A stretch of DNA of 64,000 nt, from positions 1,736,001-1,800,000 of the forward strand of contig JANVFP010000003.1 of the NCBI GenBank assembly GCA_027919835.1. Direction: 5' to 3'. The notes below the pieces were generated by a model. The model had not been told where the DNA came from and ran no database searches. It worked only from the letters and a program-made list of their open reading frames with translations. Shown piece by piece: positions 53,073 through 64,000 of the stretch; the first letter of the stretch is position 1; each line of letters starts with the position of its first letter. The stretch comes from Lentinula raphanica. Lineage: Eukaryota; Basidiomycota; Agaricomycetes; Agaricales; Omphalotaceae. Both the position numbers and the translations under genes were made by a program.

Positions 53073-55589
53073 TCACAGAGTAAATTTGCTAGGAGGTAAA
53101 TCTAAAGGACCCGAAACCATTTTGCGCCAATTGTCCCAGTCCCAATCTTCATCCAATAGCTGATTGAGCCTCTCGATTTGTGCAAGTGTTGGTTTATGGA
53201 CATGCAAACAGAAGACATAGGCAGAAAGATCGCCTTTTTGTGATATCTTGATATAGTTTTCGCCTTGCTTGATGTATGTCCCTAGGTCTACGAGCTCATC
53301 AGGAGTGCACTGTGTAAAGCGAACGCAGATTGGTCAACAAGGATTTATCGAGGCGAACGATAGGTATTTTGCTTACAGCGGTAGGAGGGCTGAGGGGGAT
53401 GTACTTCTTCTCTCCATCTCGCTTAGTAACTTCGAGGTTCAGTTGTCGTCCCTTTGGCCATTTAGATCTCAGGAGGGTATAGTTTTCAGGATTCTTTTCC
53501 ACGTCAATCCGATGGTAACATGCGAGGGAAAAGCAAAGAGTGTCCTTCTCTTCTACAGAACTAAGGAGAACACATTGACGATCATAAATCAGAGGTTCTT
53601 CCGACGCGAACACATTCAGAAAACATACGTTGGAGAGTTTCTTCGGTTATTCCATCTTTCGACGGATGCGAACTGCGCAGAGTCCACTGCGAAACGCATT
53701 GTCGTCTGCGCCGTCTTCTTGAGCCCGTTCTGTCTTCGGGTGATGGCTGTCTTGCCCAATCCAGCTGAAAATATAGATGAGGAGCAGGTCGAACGACGAA
53801 GGAAGCTTGATACACACGAGACTTGGGTAAGGAGACTCTGTAAGACCTCGTTTCTACAGACGGAGGTTCCACAGGTGGTGTACTGTTTACAGGCGTTATC
53901 GTCGAAGCTTCAGAGTTAGTTTTCGAAGGAGCGTCAACAGGTCCGGTCTCATTAAATGCGACTGAAGGTATTGCAGGAGATTTAGGTATAGGTACTTCAT
54001 CAACGCAAACGTCGTTCGCTGTTTCGACTCCTCGCTGTACCTCTTTTGCATCACTGAGTGATTTGTCTGGCGTAAAAAGCATTCCACTCGTAACACTGGC
54101 AGCTCGCTGAGTATCATCTGTGGTGTCCATTGCGTCTTCGGATATTTGCTCGTTTGGTTGTGCATCAACGTCCATGGTATCGTCTGTAGAATGCTCCGCT
54201 CTGTCTACAGTCTCGACATCAGTTGGGACTGCAAGTGGAACTTCCCCAGAATTCTGGATATCAGCTGTCACAGGTGTAGGTAACTGCTCAATCACACCCA
54301 AGGAATCGTGCGTGGGTTCAATTGTGAGAGTTGACGGACTGGTCGAATTCCTGGGTGGATCAAGGGTGCTAGCAGGCGTTGGAGGCACTGGCACTTTAGG
54401 ATTCGGTGAAGGAGAGCCACGTTCTTTGTCAGGATGGCTGGAAGAAACCGAGTTGGATTGTAGCGTTGAACCTCCCTGGATATGCGTGGAAGGCATCATC
54501 GTTTCAGCAGATGGAGACGCAGCAAGTGTATCTGTGGTGCTGTGACTGCTATCTTCAACAATAACAGGTGTATCTTCTTTCTTCAACGCAGATGAAAATG
54601 AAGGCCCTGATGTGCTTGCAACCTGATCCTCCTGGTCCAAGTCAAGCATCTCAGACAGATTGAGCTTTCTCTTCTTCTTCTTCCGAGGCTTTGCAGTAGC
54701 GGGCTCTGGGTCATCACGTTGTCGTTTCTGGGGTAAGTTTGGAGGGGACGGCGTCGTTGAAAGTGGAGGGTTGGTATTGGGTTTTGAATCAGCCGGCGTG
54801 ATTATTGCTGCTGATACAGGTGAGGAAATGGATGCAGATGTAGGGTTTGTGGTTGAAAGATTCGATGTATGTAGATTCGGAAAGGAGATAGTAGTAGGTG
54901 TAGATTCAGTGATGGGGGACATAACTGTAATCGGAAGCGAAACAGTTGGAGACGCAGCAACCGGTGGTGACGACTGAGGGACAGCGGTTTGAGCAGCAAC
55001 TGTGGAGCCAGGGGAGCTCATTGCATCGAGATCTATGATGTTATCCAGAGATGTGACTGTCATGTACAATCCTTGTAACCGGGCTATAAACGTGCTATGG
55101 TTGTTGTGCAAATGGACCAGAGAGGAGAGTTACATACACTGAAGATGTAATTCATCGCGAGGAAAACTGGACCGATATTTGTACACTGTCAGAATCAGGT
55201 TCTTGTATGCAGAGATGAATGGATTGTCTGGATAATGATGGATGTTGAACGGTGCACCAGGAGCAAGGTTAAGTTCATGTCGAAGAGTAAGTCGCGCGCG
55301 CTGGTGAGAGCATTGTATGAGAGCCACTGCGAACATGGAGCTCGAGAGATGGACATACCTCCAGTAGCTTAATTATCTGGAGTTCAAAGTGAGCATACAT
55401 ACACTCGGCGGACGGGAACATACTACTCACTCTTTCTCTGACATCGTCGTAATATGCTCTTGGGTCATTTGTCCATTTGGCCAGCTTATTGGCAGCTTCG
55501 ACAAACGACTGCGTCTTTGAAAGCTTCTTGCCAATAATGTCCAGCAGTTGTCGATTCCTTTCCTTTGGCTCAGATGAGATAGTGGCCAT
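53073..55589 (-). CDS. Unrecognised, probably nuclear protein with a long disordered middle
   Basis: Multi-exon gene. The N-terminal domain is helical: ERNRQLLDIIGKKLSKTQSF, AANKLAKWTNDPRAYYDDVR, ECMYAHFELQIIKLLE, then RARLTLRHELNLAPGAPFNI and FISAYKNLILTVYKYRSSFP. A very long Ser/Thr/Pro-rich disordered part follows, holding a strong basic nuclear-localisation cluster PRKKKKRKLNL. The C-terminal domain is well structured: LPKSRVYQASFVVRPAPHLY, HRIDVEKNPENYTLLRSKWP, KGRQLNLEVTKRDGEKKYIP, TPDELVDLGTYIKQGENYIK and GDLSAYVFCLHVHKPTLAQI, ending DLPPSKFTL. No named family was recognised, though two ordered ends bracketing a disordered linker suggest a scaffold or chromatin/transcription factor. 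Divergent from DBP4. Confidence 0.65.
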
Positions 55590-55672
55590 TCGGGCGGACA
55601 ATAATTATCGCAGATGAAAATGAACACTGGAGGGCTGATACAAGGAGAATAAGCGCCGAAAATTTCTTCATC
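55590..55672. promoter_or_regulatory. Short shared divergent promoter
   Basis: 83 bp between the start of the nuclear protein gene (minus, 55589) and DBP4 (plus, 55673). No TATA box. Co-regulation is plausible but not shown by sequence. Confidence 0.45.
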
Positions 55673-58392
55673 ATGCACTCCCAACCTCTAGCAGGTCCTT
55701 CTCATCCCAAGAGGCACAAAAAGGCTAAACGCGATGTCCAGGTCCGCACGCACTCCAACAAAATCAAAAAGCTATCAGAAAGTCAGCGTATCGATGCTCT
55801 CGAATGTCAGGCCATGGAATTTGCAAGTTCTATTCTCTCTTGATTGATTCATTTGCGAACTGCACTAATCGTCTATGTAAAGTAGGAGGCTCCGAAAGAT
55901 CTTCAGGCCTTTTCTGATCTACCTATCTCTGAGAACACCAAACGGGGACTGAAGAAAGCCTTTTTCACGAAAATGACCGATATTCAAGCCCAGAGCATTC
56001 CAATTTCGCTCAAAGGAAAAGATGTACTCGGAGCAGCACGTACTGGAAGCGGAAAGACCCTCGCCTTCCTAATACCTGTCCTCGAAATACTCTACAGACA
56101 AAGATGGGGACCTATGGACGGACTCGGTGCTCTAATTATATCACCTACTCGAGAACTAGTGCGTTCCTATGTTTCTTAGGTCATTTTCGCATGCTGACCC
56201 ACTCGTTTAGGCTGTTCAAATTTTTGAGGTACTGCGTTCTATAGGAGGCTACCATTCCTTTTCCGCCGGCCTAGTGATTGGCGGCAAGAATCTCAAAGAT
56301 GAACGGGAACGGTTATCGAGGATGAACATCTTAGTCGCCACTCCGGGACGCCTACTACAGCATATGGACCAGACTTTTGGCTTTGAATCTGACAACCTGA
56401 AACTCCTCGGTGTGTATGTTCTCTATCTACGCGGAATCTGTCTGATTCATAGCGTTCCTGTCTAGTTCTCGATGAAGCAGACCGAATCCTAGATATGGGC
56501 TTTTCACGAACGCTGTCTGCTCTATTATCCCACCTTCCAAAATCTCGACAAACTCTACTGTTCTCAGCAACTCAAACTCGTTCTGTGAAAGACCTTGCCC
56601 GCCTTAGCCTTCAAAATCCAGTCCCGATCGGTGTCAACGCAGCCGATGATCCCTCAGCTTCCTCCTTACCTACCAGCCTTGAACAACACTATCTCGTCTG
56701 TACCTTGGACCAAAAGCTTTCTATCCTGTGGAGCTTCATCAAGTCACATCTCCAATCGAAGATCATAGTATTCGCATCTAGTTGCAAACAAGTCCGTTTC
56801 ATGTTCGAAACTTTTTGCAAGATGCACCCGGGTATGCCTCTCATCCATTTACATGGGAAGCAGAAGCAGACCGCAAGGCTGAGCATGTACGATAAATTCA
56901 CGCAGTCCAAACACGCAGTATTGTTTGCTACAGATATCGCTGCTAGAGGCTTAGACTTTCCATCGGTGGATTGGGTGTTACAGCTGGATGCTCCTGAAGA
57001 CGCAGACACGTATATTCATCGGGTGGGACGTACAGCGCGGTATGAAAGTAAAGGAAAGAGTCTGTTGTTCTTGATGCCGAGTGAGGAGGAAGGTATGCTG
57101 GCGGCTTTGAAAGCGAAAGGAATCGAAGTACAGAAAATCAAGGTACGGCCGAGTAAACAACAAGATACACGGAATCAGCTACAAAAACTTGCATTCCAAG
57201 AGCCCGAGATCAAATACCTCGCCCAAAGAGTATGTTCTCTTATTACTTGTGATCATGCTCGACTAAGGATCCTCCAGGCTTTCGTGTCGTATTTCCGCTC
57301 AGTATATCTGCATAAGGATAAATCCATATTCAAGATTGCAGAACTGCCCGCGAACGAGTTTGCGGACGCTCTTGGGCTTCCTGGTGTGCCGAAGATCAAG
57401 TTCTTGAACAAAGAAGTAGCCAAACAAAAGAAAAATGCGGATCGACGAGTGGACACCGCGAAGCAACAAGCTTCACGAGAGAGACGCGAAGAGAGTGATG
57501 ATGAGGGGGAAACAGACGACGGTGGTGTCCATTCTTCGAGCGACGAGGAAAATGAAAGTGACGTCGAAAAAGAGCCAGCAGCAGCCGAAGAAGTTGTTTC
57601 TAAATCGAGAAAGGTTCGTTTGCTAATTATGATGTCCGACAAAGTTGGTTTAATGAAGCGTTGATGTAGAACGGTGGCATTAGAACGAAATACGACCGAA
57701 TGTTCGAGCGGAAGAACCAGGACATTCTTTCTCATCACTATTCAAAACTCATCGAACAAGACGTCGCCTCGAACGAAGATGATTTCATCACCCTGAAGCG
57801 CGCAGACCATGATTTGGATGACACATCACTCAAGGAGGTAGCATTGGAAAACCTTTCGAAACGAAAGCAAAAACTTGGTAACGCTAAACGTACAATCTTG
57901 TTGAATGCACCTAGCACGAAGAAGATCGTATTCGACGAAAGCGGCGTAGGACGTGAGGCTGAAGAGGTTGCCAATGCAGAGGATTGGGTGAAGGAAAAGG
58001 GAGGTATAGAAGGCGTGGTTCAAGAGGGCAAACAATATGCCGAGACGGAACGGGGGAAGATGAAAATCGCAGACGTGTTGGACAAACAGGAAGCCAGGGA
58101 GAAGAAGAAAGAGAAGAAACGTAAGAGGAAAGAGCGTGAAAGGATAGCGGTGAGATCTTGATCGTGTCGATTTATCTCAAACTGACATTGTCAACAGTTG
58201 GAAGATGGAGGGGAAGCTGGAGCATATGCTGAACCGTTGTCGGACGATGGCTATGTGTCCCCCGAGTTCGATCTCTCCCCTGATTCGGAACCAGAGGAAA
58301 TGCCCCGACCTGTGAAACGAAGCAAGGTGGTTCCCTCGGCACTTGAAGATGAGGAGGAGTTGGCCTTGGCCTTACTGCGTAATTCAAAATAG
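55673..58392 (+). CDS. DBP4: ATP-dependent RNA helicase Dbp4 (DDX10), DEAD box
   Basis: Nucleolar DEAD-box helicase needed for early 18S rRNA processing (release of U14 in the small-subunit processome). Motifs in order: Q motif region [20 protein letters not shown], Walker [30 protein letters not shown] as [26 protein letters not shown], the helicase C-terminal [16 protein letters not shown] and HRVGRTAR. Then the family-specific C-terminal part [57 protein letters not shown], and a Lys/Glu-rich tail with [16 protein letters not shown], ending [11 protein letters not shown]. Several short introns. Complete and in frame. Confidence 0.9.
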
Positions 58393-58642
58393 GAATTCAA
58401 ATCTGTTATCCAGTATCACATTCATCCTCATTCAGGAGGAAACAGCCTTGAGGGACGACGGTCTGCAAGTCCTACATGTCACGATAGATCATGAATTGAG
58501 AGCATTATCGATAGCAAAGGCCAAGCGAAAACTAGGGCTACAAGGCTTAGTTAAGTTATACAACAACCAGATTCTCCCTCGTGAAGAACAAATAAGTTAG
58601 TCCCATCCCAAGAGCAATCCCATGATATTCGTTTATTTGCTT

Positions 58643-60015
58643 TCAAATAGCTGCGCGACGAAACGGCCGTGAGCCGTATACGAAAAACAAAGACGAACAA
58701 GAGAACGAATCTGAAACACGCACTGATATACATTCCCTGGTCAGCAGAGAGGATCTCTGCCCCGAGTTCAGCCGCTTGGACGAGTGATCTGACCTGCCCA
58801 GCAATGATTGCCCGAATCGACGGACCGTCGTCCAAAGATGATTGGTCCTTGCAGTGAATGATATAGACCCGGACACCAGTCAGAAGGCCGCGTAGTTCGT
58901 CGGCAGACAAGGTAGTCCGTCTTTGGCGTTTTCGCTGGGGTCTCAACCGACCTCGAGAGCTGCTATTTCGGAAGTAGTAGACTTCGGTGGCCAACGCAAC
59001 TAATTCGTCTCGTAAATGTTCTGGAGTGAGATGGCCATGCAACATATCGTCTGGTCTGCCGGAAGGCCACGAACATTCTATAAAGATGGTAGATAGCGTA
59101 TCCGGGATCATGGGAGCAGCCTTCCGCCATACGTTGATGATCTTCGGTGTGGAGGAAGTGATTGAATCTGGTTCCACATCTCCGAAGAACAAGAACTCCC
59201 TCTTGGATGGGTGCGAGTCGGAACGGATAAAGAACGCGGATGAAGAATAAGGGCCTGAATCAGTAGTACCATGATTTATCGGGACAAGCTGCACGGATAC
59301 GTCAGGAAAGACTGTATGATAACTTCCATTTGCAGGAATGCTAAACGCCCAAGAGGTCGTAAGCAGAGGAAGCCTATGTCGGGGGAACAGGAAACCTCAC
59401 GGAGAGTACAAGAGCTTGAATTCGTCATCATTTTCGTCGTAGGAAGCGAGATTCGGCCAAATGCGCCAGTTGTAAATGCCTTCCAGATCTTCAAGGGTGT
59501 GCGGGTGAGCATAGACTCGTTTCCGCGGACCTCCGGATGAACCAGTAGAGACAACGAGGGAGCTGATATGGTCCAGATGCGCGTGAGTGATAAGAAAGCA
59601 TCTTGGGAAAGATCAGTGGGTGGATACAGATCCAGAGAAACTGCATTGCAAACTAACCGCACGAAAGAATAGATCTCCGAAGCGGAATAAGTCCGGTTCG
59701 TGCTACTTTGAGTCTTGAAGAGATCTGGCTCTTGTTCCAAAAGACGCTTCAAGGTTCCTTGTCCCGAACCTTGGCGTACTAGTCAGAATTCGGCGAGAGA
59801 GGGATAGTGGAATGACAACATACCTGCCTCCAGTGCAAGGATACCCGCCTCCCATCCCGCATTAAAGGGTTTCAGCAAATACCTGAATAGTTTCTTTTCA
59901 GCACTATTCTTTGATGAGAGAGAGACGCGACATCCTACCCAGACAAGTCGGATTCCAAAGGGCCGCCACCTGAGCCAACGCACACGAGAGCAAAAGCAGG
60001 CTCCGAATTGTCCAT
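58643..60015 (-). CDS. PDE1: Class II 3',5'-cyclic-nucleotide phosphodiesterase (low-affinity PDE)
   Basis: Metallo-beta-lactamase-fold cAMP phosphodiesterase that lowers cAMP for protein kinase A signalling. The start at 60015 gives MDNSEPAFALVCVGSGGGPL, followed by LLKPFNAGWEAGILALEAGSGQGTL. The metal site ITHAHLDHISSLVVSTGSSGGP is reached across an intron that restores R-CFLITHAHLDH. Further conserved blocks are VYAHPHTLEDLEGIYNWRIW, VQLVPINHGTTDSGPYSSSA, FLFFGDVEPDS, IFIECSWPSGRPDDMLHGHL and LLTGVRVYIIHCKDQ. It ends ILSADQG with a last small exon (intron to GCGCAG, stop at 58643-58645). Five or more introns. All metal-ligand His/Asp landmarks are present. Confidence 0.88.
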
Positions 60016-60938
60016 AGAGGAAAGGATAACGCGTGTTTCGAGGAAGAAATGTTAGTTATCGTTTCCAAGGATCCCCAGAGTTTATATGCGCGCAGCGAAA
60101 GGACAGTTGTGCGCGAAAGAGCTCAACTGACTCTGGGTATGAACGTGAGTCGCGGTTGACGATCAGTTTTGGTATTTGCTGTGACCCTCTGCTCCCTTTT
60201 TATGTAAATTGGAGACGCAAAAAGGTTGATTGACGTTCCTAGTTGTCTGCAAAGTGCAAAGAAATTGAAGGGAAAAAGCAGTGCTGGTCAAAGTTGGTGG
60301 AAAGGAGGCGGGTATTGTTTGTGATAATTGAAATTGACCGCCGCCTTGTTCTTGAAGTTGAAAAAAGCGAAATTTCAATTGAAATGAGATTCTCAGCTGG
60401 CCGTATCCGGTGGCCCAAGATGCGTGAAGGCTGAACATATGGAATTGAGGAAGAAAACATAAAAAAGACCATAACCGGAGTTGTAGCGTTAGAGAATTAC
60501 AGAGGCTATAGTGGGAATTCGTGATCCATCCATTTATCACACTCTTCTTCTTGTTCCTGGTATGTATAGCCCAACTTTGGATCATCTGCAAGCACTGCCC
60601 TCGACGCTTCCGGTGTTAACGCAGCTCACTGACACCGTCGACCAAAAGGTTAATTTGTTTCCTTCCATCTCTGTTTTAATCTATCCGGGTATCGTTCGTC
60701 GTGTTCGATAAATACCTCATCTCGTGAGGTTCGTGACCGAGAAAGACAAGTATTTACAAGAAGTGGAAAACATTATGAACACGAACATAGAATAGTAAAG
60801 GAATCGGATCATTGAAATTTCCTGACCTTGATGTGCAGTTCAGGTTACTTATTGAGCCGAAGTTTGGACGAAAGAATGGCAGACCACACACACCGTGAAT
60901 CAGCGTGCCGTACAGGTGTACGAGAGAAAAAAGTGTTG
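60016..60938. other. Intergenic
   Basis: Promoter of the PDE gene and 3' flank of striatin, which both lie on the minus strand. Short frames without domains. Nothing supported. Confidence 0.4.
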
Positions 60939-63900
60939 TTACGATGAAGCATAAAGTTTGACTACACCGTCCGCACCCGCACTGGCCATGATGGGTAGTG
61001 TGGGGTGGAATTCAACATCTAATACACCTTCCTGTGCTTTCTCTCGATGCGTCGTAATCTCCTGTACACACTGCCGGGACCCGAGAAGATCCCAGAAACG
61101 TATTGAGCAATCATGACTTCCTGACACCAAAGAAAATCCTGAGGCATCAATAGAAAGTGACGTGACGCCATCGAGATGAGCTTGCATCGAATGTGTGCAT
61201 TGGCCTGTGAGGGAACTGGTGTAAACAACCTGTTTTGGGATCACAAAGCGCTGAACAAACATACCTGTGATGATATCAAATATCCTGATAAACTTGTCTT
61301 CATGAGCGGTAACAAGTAATGACATTGTTGGATGTGACGTTATACAGTTGACCTGCGTCGCGGGTGTGCCATCTGGAGCAGCAAAAAAACCAAGGCAACG
61401 AGTCGAAAAGTGAATATGTCAGTTCAAAGTAAGGGGACAGAATAAATCGACATGCCATAGCTCATGTCGCTTGCTAATCGAGAAAGTTCTTTGCCAGTCT
61501 CGATGTCGAATATCTTGACTACAGCATTCTGGTATGCCACTGCGACTTTTCTCAAGTCACTCTTGATTGCTTCGACAGAGGTTGCACCTGGAGCGTCACG
61601 ATCATCATCCGTAAGCTCCTCACTGGTGATTCCGAGCCAGCCCCAGGTCAGCTTGAGGTCACCTGCCGAGGTACCACTGACATCCCATACTTTGACTGCT
61701 CCCTCTGCACCGCAACTGATGAGCGTACTCTCATCCTGAGCCAGAGCTAGATCCCATACAGCATCGGTGTGACCAACTAGCTGACCTCGGAATTTGCTGT
61801 CATCATACGGCGCATATGTCGTATGAGAGGGACTCGGAAGAGCCCAGACTCTTATTGAAGAGTCCAACGAGGCTGAATACAGCAGACGTTTCGAAGGTGC
61901 GTGTATCAAACGTGTAATTGCAGCAGAATGGCCTCTAAAAGTGATTTGAGGTTCGATCTCCGTAGTGACTCTGGAACTGTACACGTCGTTAAAAGATCAG
62001 ATCGTTTCGGAAACGCAACAGAAGCATACGCACGTAGATGAGGCTAAACCTGCAACATCCATTCTCCATATTTTGACTGTGCAATCGTCACCTCCGGTGG
62101 CCAAACACAGCTCATGGGGATGGAAGGCAACTGCCCTAACCGCATCGAGATGACTAAGATACGGGAATTTCATGAGTGTCCGGTTACAATAAATCAAACA
62201 ACACGACCTGGAAAGAAGAAACGGAGAATGGGGACGGAAATGATCATGCAACTAACTTTCTGAGTGTCCGTCGGGCTTTCCATACTTTACTTCCATCACC
62301 TTCAGATACTTCTGAAGAATCATCGTCTTCAACTTCTCCCTCGTCTTCTTTGAGTTCATCTTCATACTCTCTTCGACCTTCCCAGGAGCTTCCGGCAGCT
62401 GCCTGGGATTCTCGGGAAAGTCTGAGCTGTTCAGAAGCATCGTGGGCTTGCCTGAGCTTCTCTTTCCATTCTCCGGAATCGTCAGGGCGAAAGATTGCCG
62501 TTAATTGTCGCGGCTCGGATTCGGTGCCATTATTATCTGGATGAGAAGTGGAGAGAGGTATTTGCTGTGACTGATTCCCATTCGACTGTTGGGCCTGCGT
62601 GGAAGGTGGCTGCTGTTGCTGCGTCTGCGGCTGATGTTGTTGTGGTTGCTGCTGTGGTTGTTGAGCCTGCTGTTGCTGCTGGATTTGCTGCTGCATCGTG
62701 CCGCCTCCTAGAGGATTACTTCGTTCCAAAGGACCGCTAGCAGGAGCAGATGAGGGTCCTGAGATTAAGTTTATACCATTGAGTAAGGACGAGCCGGCTT
62801 CTGGTAGAACCTTCCTGGGTCGCCCGTTGAAAGCCATCTGCTCAAACGAGGGAACATTGGGTAATGAGAGTGGTACTGTAGAGTTGTTGATTAAAGGTCG
62901 GTTGGGAAGTGGATTCATGGCCTGCGGAGAGGTCAAGTATTGAATCTCTTGAAGGCAACTGTAATGTGACGTGTGCACGGGAAAGCGACGATGAGTTAAG
63001 CGTTGAGAGAGAATGAGTTAGATTGAAACAAAGACACACTTCTTCAGATACTCCCGACTACGTGCTCTGCTTTTTGGGTCGCGCCCTGGCGGTGGTTTCC
63101 CTATGCCGGCGAGAGTGTTAACGGAAGGAGCATTTGGCCAGTTCAGTCCAACCCAAGAACCTGGTCTCCCAGAGGTTCCTATCGAAGGGGCACCATTTGG
63201 CAGTCGGTTGTCAGGAAGGGGAGAATCTGACGAGGAAGCAATGAAAACGGGGCACGAAAAAGTGAAAGAGAACACATACCATCACTCCTGGGTGAACTCG
63301 TACTGCTCTCTTCCTTTGTGAGATCGTCTTTCAAAGCCTGAGCCTGTATTGAAGCGAGTTTTGCTGGTGGCGCTGTTTGTGCTGCAGCAGGCTGGTTGAG
63401 CTGCTTTGACCTATGGAAGAAGAGGGATGTGTCGACGTGTTAAGCCAGAACGCGTTGAACGGGATGAGTTTTGCACAACTGACCGTTCCACACGCAAGGC
63501 ATACTCAAGCATTTTGATTCGACGCATGAGGTCGAGCTTGACATTTTCAAAGGAACGTCTTTCTCCTTCGAGGAGGGCAATACGGGCCTAGAATAACAAA
63601 GTGAGTGAGCAACGCGACTCTGGGGTAAAAACAAGCAGAAGAGAAATACCCTCATCTCTGCTCTCTCAATCTCCCATTCATTTCGGTCGCGTTCGTAACG
63701 TCTCCATTCTGTCTGCAGGAAATGTAGAACACTGGAAAGAGTGAAGTCCTGGCCGTTGAGCGGCGGCGGCGGAGGAATGATATTTTGGGCCTGTTGCTGC
63801 TGCTGCTGCTGCTGGGCTTGCTGTTGCTGCTGACCCTGTTGCTGCTGGTTATTTGGCGGAAGGCCCTGCAAAGAGCCTAACATAGGGATTTGAATGATTG

Positions 63901-63955
63901 AGGCAGGAAATGGGATCGTTGGTTGTGACTGTCCGAGTGTTGAATCTGAATGCAT
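60939..63955 (-). CDS. Striatin (STRIPAK scaffold; PRO11/Far8 type)
   Basis: Scaffold of the STRIPAK phosphatase-kinase complex, which in filamentous fungi controls cell fusion and fruiting-body development. Start at 63955. The N-terminal disordered Gln-rich run (about 63787-63846) is followed by the striatin coiled coil: [60 protein letters not shown], the site where PP2A and partners bind. Then Ser/Pro linkers, a second poly-Gln region (62590-62700), and at least six WD40 repeats: [118 protein letters not shown] and a final [16 protein letters not shown]. About ten introns. All expected domains are present. Confidence 0.88.
62590..62700. repeat. Poly-glutamine coding repeat in striatin
   Basis: Minus-strand CAG/CAA-rich run coding [20 protein letters not shown] and on; mixed Gln codons with Pro, His and Ala interruptions. 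A second such run lies at about 63787-63846. Confidence 0.75.
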
Positions 63956-64000
63956 TATATAACACCAAATCAATCAAATATATGTTTTTTTATCTTCCTC

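Overview
This is a 64 kb stretch of a filamentous fungal nuclear chromosome, most likely an agaricomycete (mushroom-forming basidiomycete). The evidence is intron-dense genes with short introns of about 45-65 nt (GTRNGT donor, CTNAY branch site, YAG acceptor), close gene packing on both strands, and gene families typical of that group: an orphan seven-helix membrane protein family, secreted phytases, and a fungal S28 peptidase. There is no operon structure, no CRISPR and no clear tRNA or rRNA gene.

Layout from left to right. 1-4.2 kb: the 3' end of an FG nucleoporin, then two diverged tandem genes for small secreted proteins. 4.2-6.4 kb: gene-poor, with decayed repeats. 6.4-14.7 kb: a DHHC palmitoyltransferase divergent from a vacuolar-type alpha-mannosidase (AMS1), then a perilipin-like lipid-droplet protein. 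14.7-17.5 kb: uncertain ground, with one self-consistent small membrane-protein model. 17.5-20.6 kb: a Maf-type nucleotide pyrophosphatase and a secreted S28 serine peptidase. 21.2-28.3 kb: TRAPPC13, a decayed tandem duplication carrying broken pieces of TRAPPC13 and of the next nuclease gene, then a secreted S1/P1 nuclease divergent from mitochondrial EndoG (NUC1). 28.9-36.6 kb: the seven-helix protein, mitochondrial ribosomal protein L46, V-ATPase subunit H, and an FMN-dependent 2-hydroxyacid oxidase. 37.2-42.0 kb: two tandem phytases. 42.6-64 kb: the endocytic scaffold EDE1, an APC/C-type ubiquitin E2, a small orphan gene, an RRM-R3H RNA-binding protein, an unrecognised nuclear protein divergent from the DBP4 helicase, a class II cAMP phosphodiesterase, and striatin.

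Most genes are housekeeping and unrelated. Loose themes are secreted hydrolases (S28 peptidase, S1 nuclease, two phytases), membrane traffic and vacuole functions (TRAPPC13, EDE1, VMA13, AMS1, DHHC enzyme), and signalling (PDE, striatin). I see no prokaryote-like defence or biosynthetic system.

The most unusual observations are: (i) the palmitoyltransferase gene keeps its reading frame and the invariant Trp after DHHCP only if a one-nucleotide exon is spliced between two normal introns; (ii) a tandem duplication whose junction left a headless TRAPPC13 copy and a tail-only nuclease copy, both now decayed; (iii) two apparent single-base frame breaks in EDE1. Exon boundaries were worked out by eye. 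Models whose total coding length is a multiple of three and restores family-conserved residues are marked as stronger.
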